A stretch of DNA of 24,459 nucleotides from an uncultured Actinomyces sp. Lineage in GTDB: Bacteria > Actinomycetota > Actinomycetes > Actinomycetales > Actinomycetaceae. The stretch covers positions 1-24,459 of the forward strand of contig CALLSD010000047.1 of the NCBI GenBank assembly GCA_938014245.1, read 5' to 3'. The notes beneath the pieces are model-generated. The model ran no database searches. It saw only the letters and a list, made by a program, of their open reading frames with translations, and was not told the DNA's origin. Of this stretch, positions 23,330-24,459 are shown piece by piece (positions within the stretch are counted from its first letter, which is position 1; the number at the start of each line of letters is the position of its first letter). A program made the position numbers and the translations under genes.

Positions 23330-23425
23330 AGGGGCTCGAACTGGTGAGCTTCCACCTGCAATGGCGCCGGTGGAATGACGGGCCGGTGTCTTTGCCCCTA
23401 CAAAGGCACCGGCACGTCAGCCCCT
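23330..23425. ncRNA. Unassigned structured element, possible small RNA with a three-way junction
   Basis: Inside the 307-bp gap 23192-23498, 96 bases fold into three nested or adjacent stems. P1 pairs 23330-23335 with 23420-23425. P2 pairs TTCCACC 23350-23356 with 23369-23375. P3 pairs 23376-23380 plus 23382-23394 with 23401-23413 plus 23415-23419, giving 18 bp with one G-A mismatch, one G-U pair and a CCCCTA loop. An alternative GCTC/GAGC hairpin (23334-23337/23346-23349) competes with P1. The strand is undetermined and no known RNA family is recognised. It could equally be a REP-like repeat or a recombination site. The remaining ~73 bp to the next gene hold only small stems (23451-23461 and 23483-23495). 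Confidence 0.4.
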
Positions 23426-23498
23426 CAATCACGCGGGCAATTAACTCAATCCACCTAGTGGCACACGAGCCTTGCCACGAACAGATTCACTGAATCGG

Positions 23499-24227
23499 CT
23501 AACCCGTCACCGGACCCTGATCGGCTGGAATCCACCCCAGTTCAGGAGCAACATACTTCGCAAAGTTGCTAATAATCGACAGATTCTCTTCAAACCCCAG
23601 CTGGTTGGGAATTGTCAGCAACAAAGTATCCGCTGCAGCAATAGCCGGATCGGCCTGAAGCTGCTCGATCAAAACATCGGGCGTAGCGGCATAGGAACGG
23701 CCAAAAGTCGCTGTTCCCATATCCAAACGTCCGACCTGATCGCTTGAGTATGCTTCCAAGCCATACATTCCGCGGTCCTTCGCGCTGAGCAATGGAAAGA
23801 TCGAACGCGATACAGACACCCTAGGTGTCCACGAGTGCCCCGCTTCTTTCCATGCCGCCCGGTAGAGTGCAATTTGCTCGGCCTGGATCTCACCGAAACT
23901 GCGATCATCGCTCTCAAAGACCGGAGTCGAACTCATCATATTCACACCGTCACGAGCGGTCTGCTCGGCGGAATAATTCGAGCCCGCACCCCACCAGATT
24001 CGCTGACGCAGGCCCTCAGAGTGAGGGAAAATCGGCAGAGGCGAACCGGGTTGGACCATCAGTGGATACTGCTGGTCCTCAGGCGCGGCAGTTGCCATCC
24101 CCTTCCCGTCAATGGCGTCAAGGAAGCGGTAGAACTTCTCGCGAGACATATCGCCACCGCGGCCATCAGCGATCTGGTCCAGTGCAGCAGCTTCCTCAGC
24201 CAAGTACAGCGGGTTTTCGTAGCACAT
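23499..24227 (-). pseudogene. Decayed LLM-class flavin-dependent oxidoreductase
   Basis: A 242-codon frame matches the C-terminal two thirds of luciferase-like (LLM) flavin oxidoreductases. Landmarks are YENPLYLAEEAAALD, HSEGLRQRIWWGAGSN, RVSVSRSIFPLL, FGRSYAATPDVL, TLLLTIPNQLGFEENL and KYVAPELGW. Intact members have about 330-350 residues. Here roughly 100 N-terminal residues are missing, and a TGA occurs in frame ten codons before CYENP. A second lesion removes about 30 residues after DQIADGRGG, where the family has a flavin-contacting GxSRGSPE-type segment before DMARE. ATG 24227 is simply the first available codon, not a credible start. The truncation point coincides with the junction to foreign-looking sequence at 24231-24282. 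Confidence 0.75.
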
Positions 24228-24240
24228 ATGGTGGTTGCAA

Positions 24241-24282
24241 ACACCGGTTCACCTAAGCTTGGTTGCATGGTTGAACTGGTGT
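24241..24282. repeat. Inverted and direct repeats at the pseudogene junction
   Basis: ACACCGGTTCA (24241-24251) and TGAACTGGTGT (24272-24282) are inverted copies matching at 10 of 11 positions. TGGTTGCA occurs directly repeated at 24232-24239 and 24260-24267. They lie exactly where LLM homology stops. They could be the end of a mobile element, an insertion footprint or a terminator stem. Confidence 0.4.
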
Positions 24283-24399
24283 CGCTGAGGAAGACGAACG
24301 AGGTGGCGCGAGAGGTGACCGTAATTCCCGAGGGCAAGCGCGCGGAGCGCGGGCGGCAGCCCCTGCAACTGGACTATTGGTCAGCTATCACTGTATAGT
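24268..24399 (+). pseudogene. Possible 3' fragment of an unidentified gene
   Basis: The frame from ATG 24268 encodes 43 residues ending in QLDYWSAITV, and stops at TAG just before the regulator gene. It is highly charged (VTVIPEGKRAERGRQPLQ) and reads like a C-terminus rather than a complete protein. Base composition is richer in G and C than the neighbouring pseudogene. There is no ribosome-binding site before the ATG, and the frame merges upstream with antisense of the LLM remnant. I do not recognise the family; a tail of a gene from a mobile element is one possibility. The stop codon lies inside the promoter of the following gene. Confidence 0.25.
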
Positions 24400-24414
24400 T
24401 CAGTGCATGCTGAC
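24380..24414 (+). promoter_or_regulatory. Promoter and doubly symmetric operator of the ArsR/CmtR-type gene
   Basis: Two inverted repeats share one centre at 24397. The outer is GTCAGC (24380-24385)/GCTGAC (24409-24414) and the inner CACTG (24389-24393)/CAGTG (24401-24405). The -10 hexamer TATAGT (24394-24399) lies on the centre. Transcription would begin about seven bases downstream, at the A of ATG 24407, so the mRNA is probably leaderless. The palindrome covers the -10 and the first codons, ideal for repression by the encoded regulator. Confidence 0.65.
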
Positions 24415-24459
24415 TATTGCTTCGCGCCTCGACGTCATGAACCGGCTCGGCCGGGCCAT
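24407..24459 (+). CDS. ArsR-family metal-sensing repressor, CmtR-like (5' end only)
   Basis: Only the first 17 codons and part of the 18th lie in the window: MLTIASRLDVMNRLGRA. This resembles the opening of actinobacterial CmtR-type ArsR/SmtB repressors (M. tuberculosis CmtR begins MLTCEMRESALARLGRALADP), which sense Cd(II)/Pb(II) and control a metal-efflux P-type ATPase. The metal-binding cysteines and the winged helix lie beyond the edge, so the metal cannot be inferred. There is no Shine-Dalgarno sequence; the -10 element seven bases upstream predicts a leaderless message. The overlapping 35-bp operator supports an autoregulated repressor. The call rests on a short match and could be wrong in detail. 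Confidence 0.65.
   Translation, partial: MLTIASRLDVMNRLGRA

Noticed and set aside
23331..23349. tRNA-like T-loop (GTTCGAGC on the minus strand) in the structured element
   Set aside because: No matching T-stem, anticodon arm or CCA-type acceptor can be built around it, so it is not a tRNA.
23835..24398. 187-codon plus-strand frame across the LLM remnant and the junction
   Set aside because: Most of it is antisense to clear LLM homology; only its last 43 codons lie outside and these are reported separately at low confidence.
1..24459. CRISPR arrays, complete insertion sequences or prophage genes
   Set aside because: No regularly spaced repeats, transposase or phage genes were seen; only the right edge suggests an element boundary.

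Overview
This window looks like the chromosomal replication-origin neighbourhood of a moderately GC-rich actinobacterium, most likely in or near the Actinomycetaceae (Actinomyces/Schaalia type). The lineage call rests on gene order (gyrA-gyrB-dciA-recF-dnaN-dnaA, then divergent rpmH-rnpA-yidD-yidC-jag-rsmG-parA-parB), on the actinobacterial families DUF3566, DLW-39 and DciA, on frequent GTG starts and on possible leaderless transcripts. The genus is not determined.

Left arm (1-10646, minus strand). From the origin outward: dnaA, dnaN, recF, dciA, gyrB, gyrA, a DUF3566 membrane protein, a strong terminator hairpin, then tRNA-Ile, a 45-residue DLW-39 microprotein and tRNA-Ala, which runs off the left edge. 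The two gaps flanking dnaA (8799-9191 and 10647-11028) are rich in DnaA boxes and together form the origin region. The densest box cluster lies between dnaA and rpmH, which is also where gene orientation flips.

Right arm (11029-17111, plus strand). rpmH, rnpA, yidD and yidC form a ribosome/RNase P/membrane-insertion cluster, followed by jag (khpB), rsmG and the ParA/ParB partition genes. Three perfect 16-bp parS sites lie within 1.5 kb: one before parB, one inside the parB coding sequence, and one after parB at the centre of a perfect 38-bp palindrome. This is the centromere that ParB loads onto, next to oriC.

Accessory part (17173-24459). A HAD hydrolase stands under a possible operator-controlled promoter and converges on a ddl/aminotransferase operon through a shared bidirectional hairpin. 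Beyond that are an MgtC-like membrane protein, a divergent two-gene FtsX-type ABC exporter operon with a terminator, a ~96-nt stretch with three-stem folding potential that I cannot assign, a decayed LLM-class flavin oxidoreductase, and at the right edge the first 17 codons of what looks like a CmtR-type ArsR metal regulator. That regulator has a 35-bp doubly symmetric operator centred on its -10 element. The window probably ends at the left boundary of a transferred metal-resistance element.

Most of the window is conserved core. The least explained items are the structured stretch at 23330-23425, the 38-bp parS palindrome, the operator-like dyads at 17124-17148 and 24380-24414, and the breakpoint near 24231-24282.
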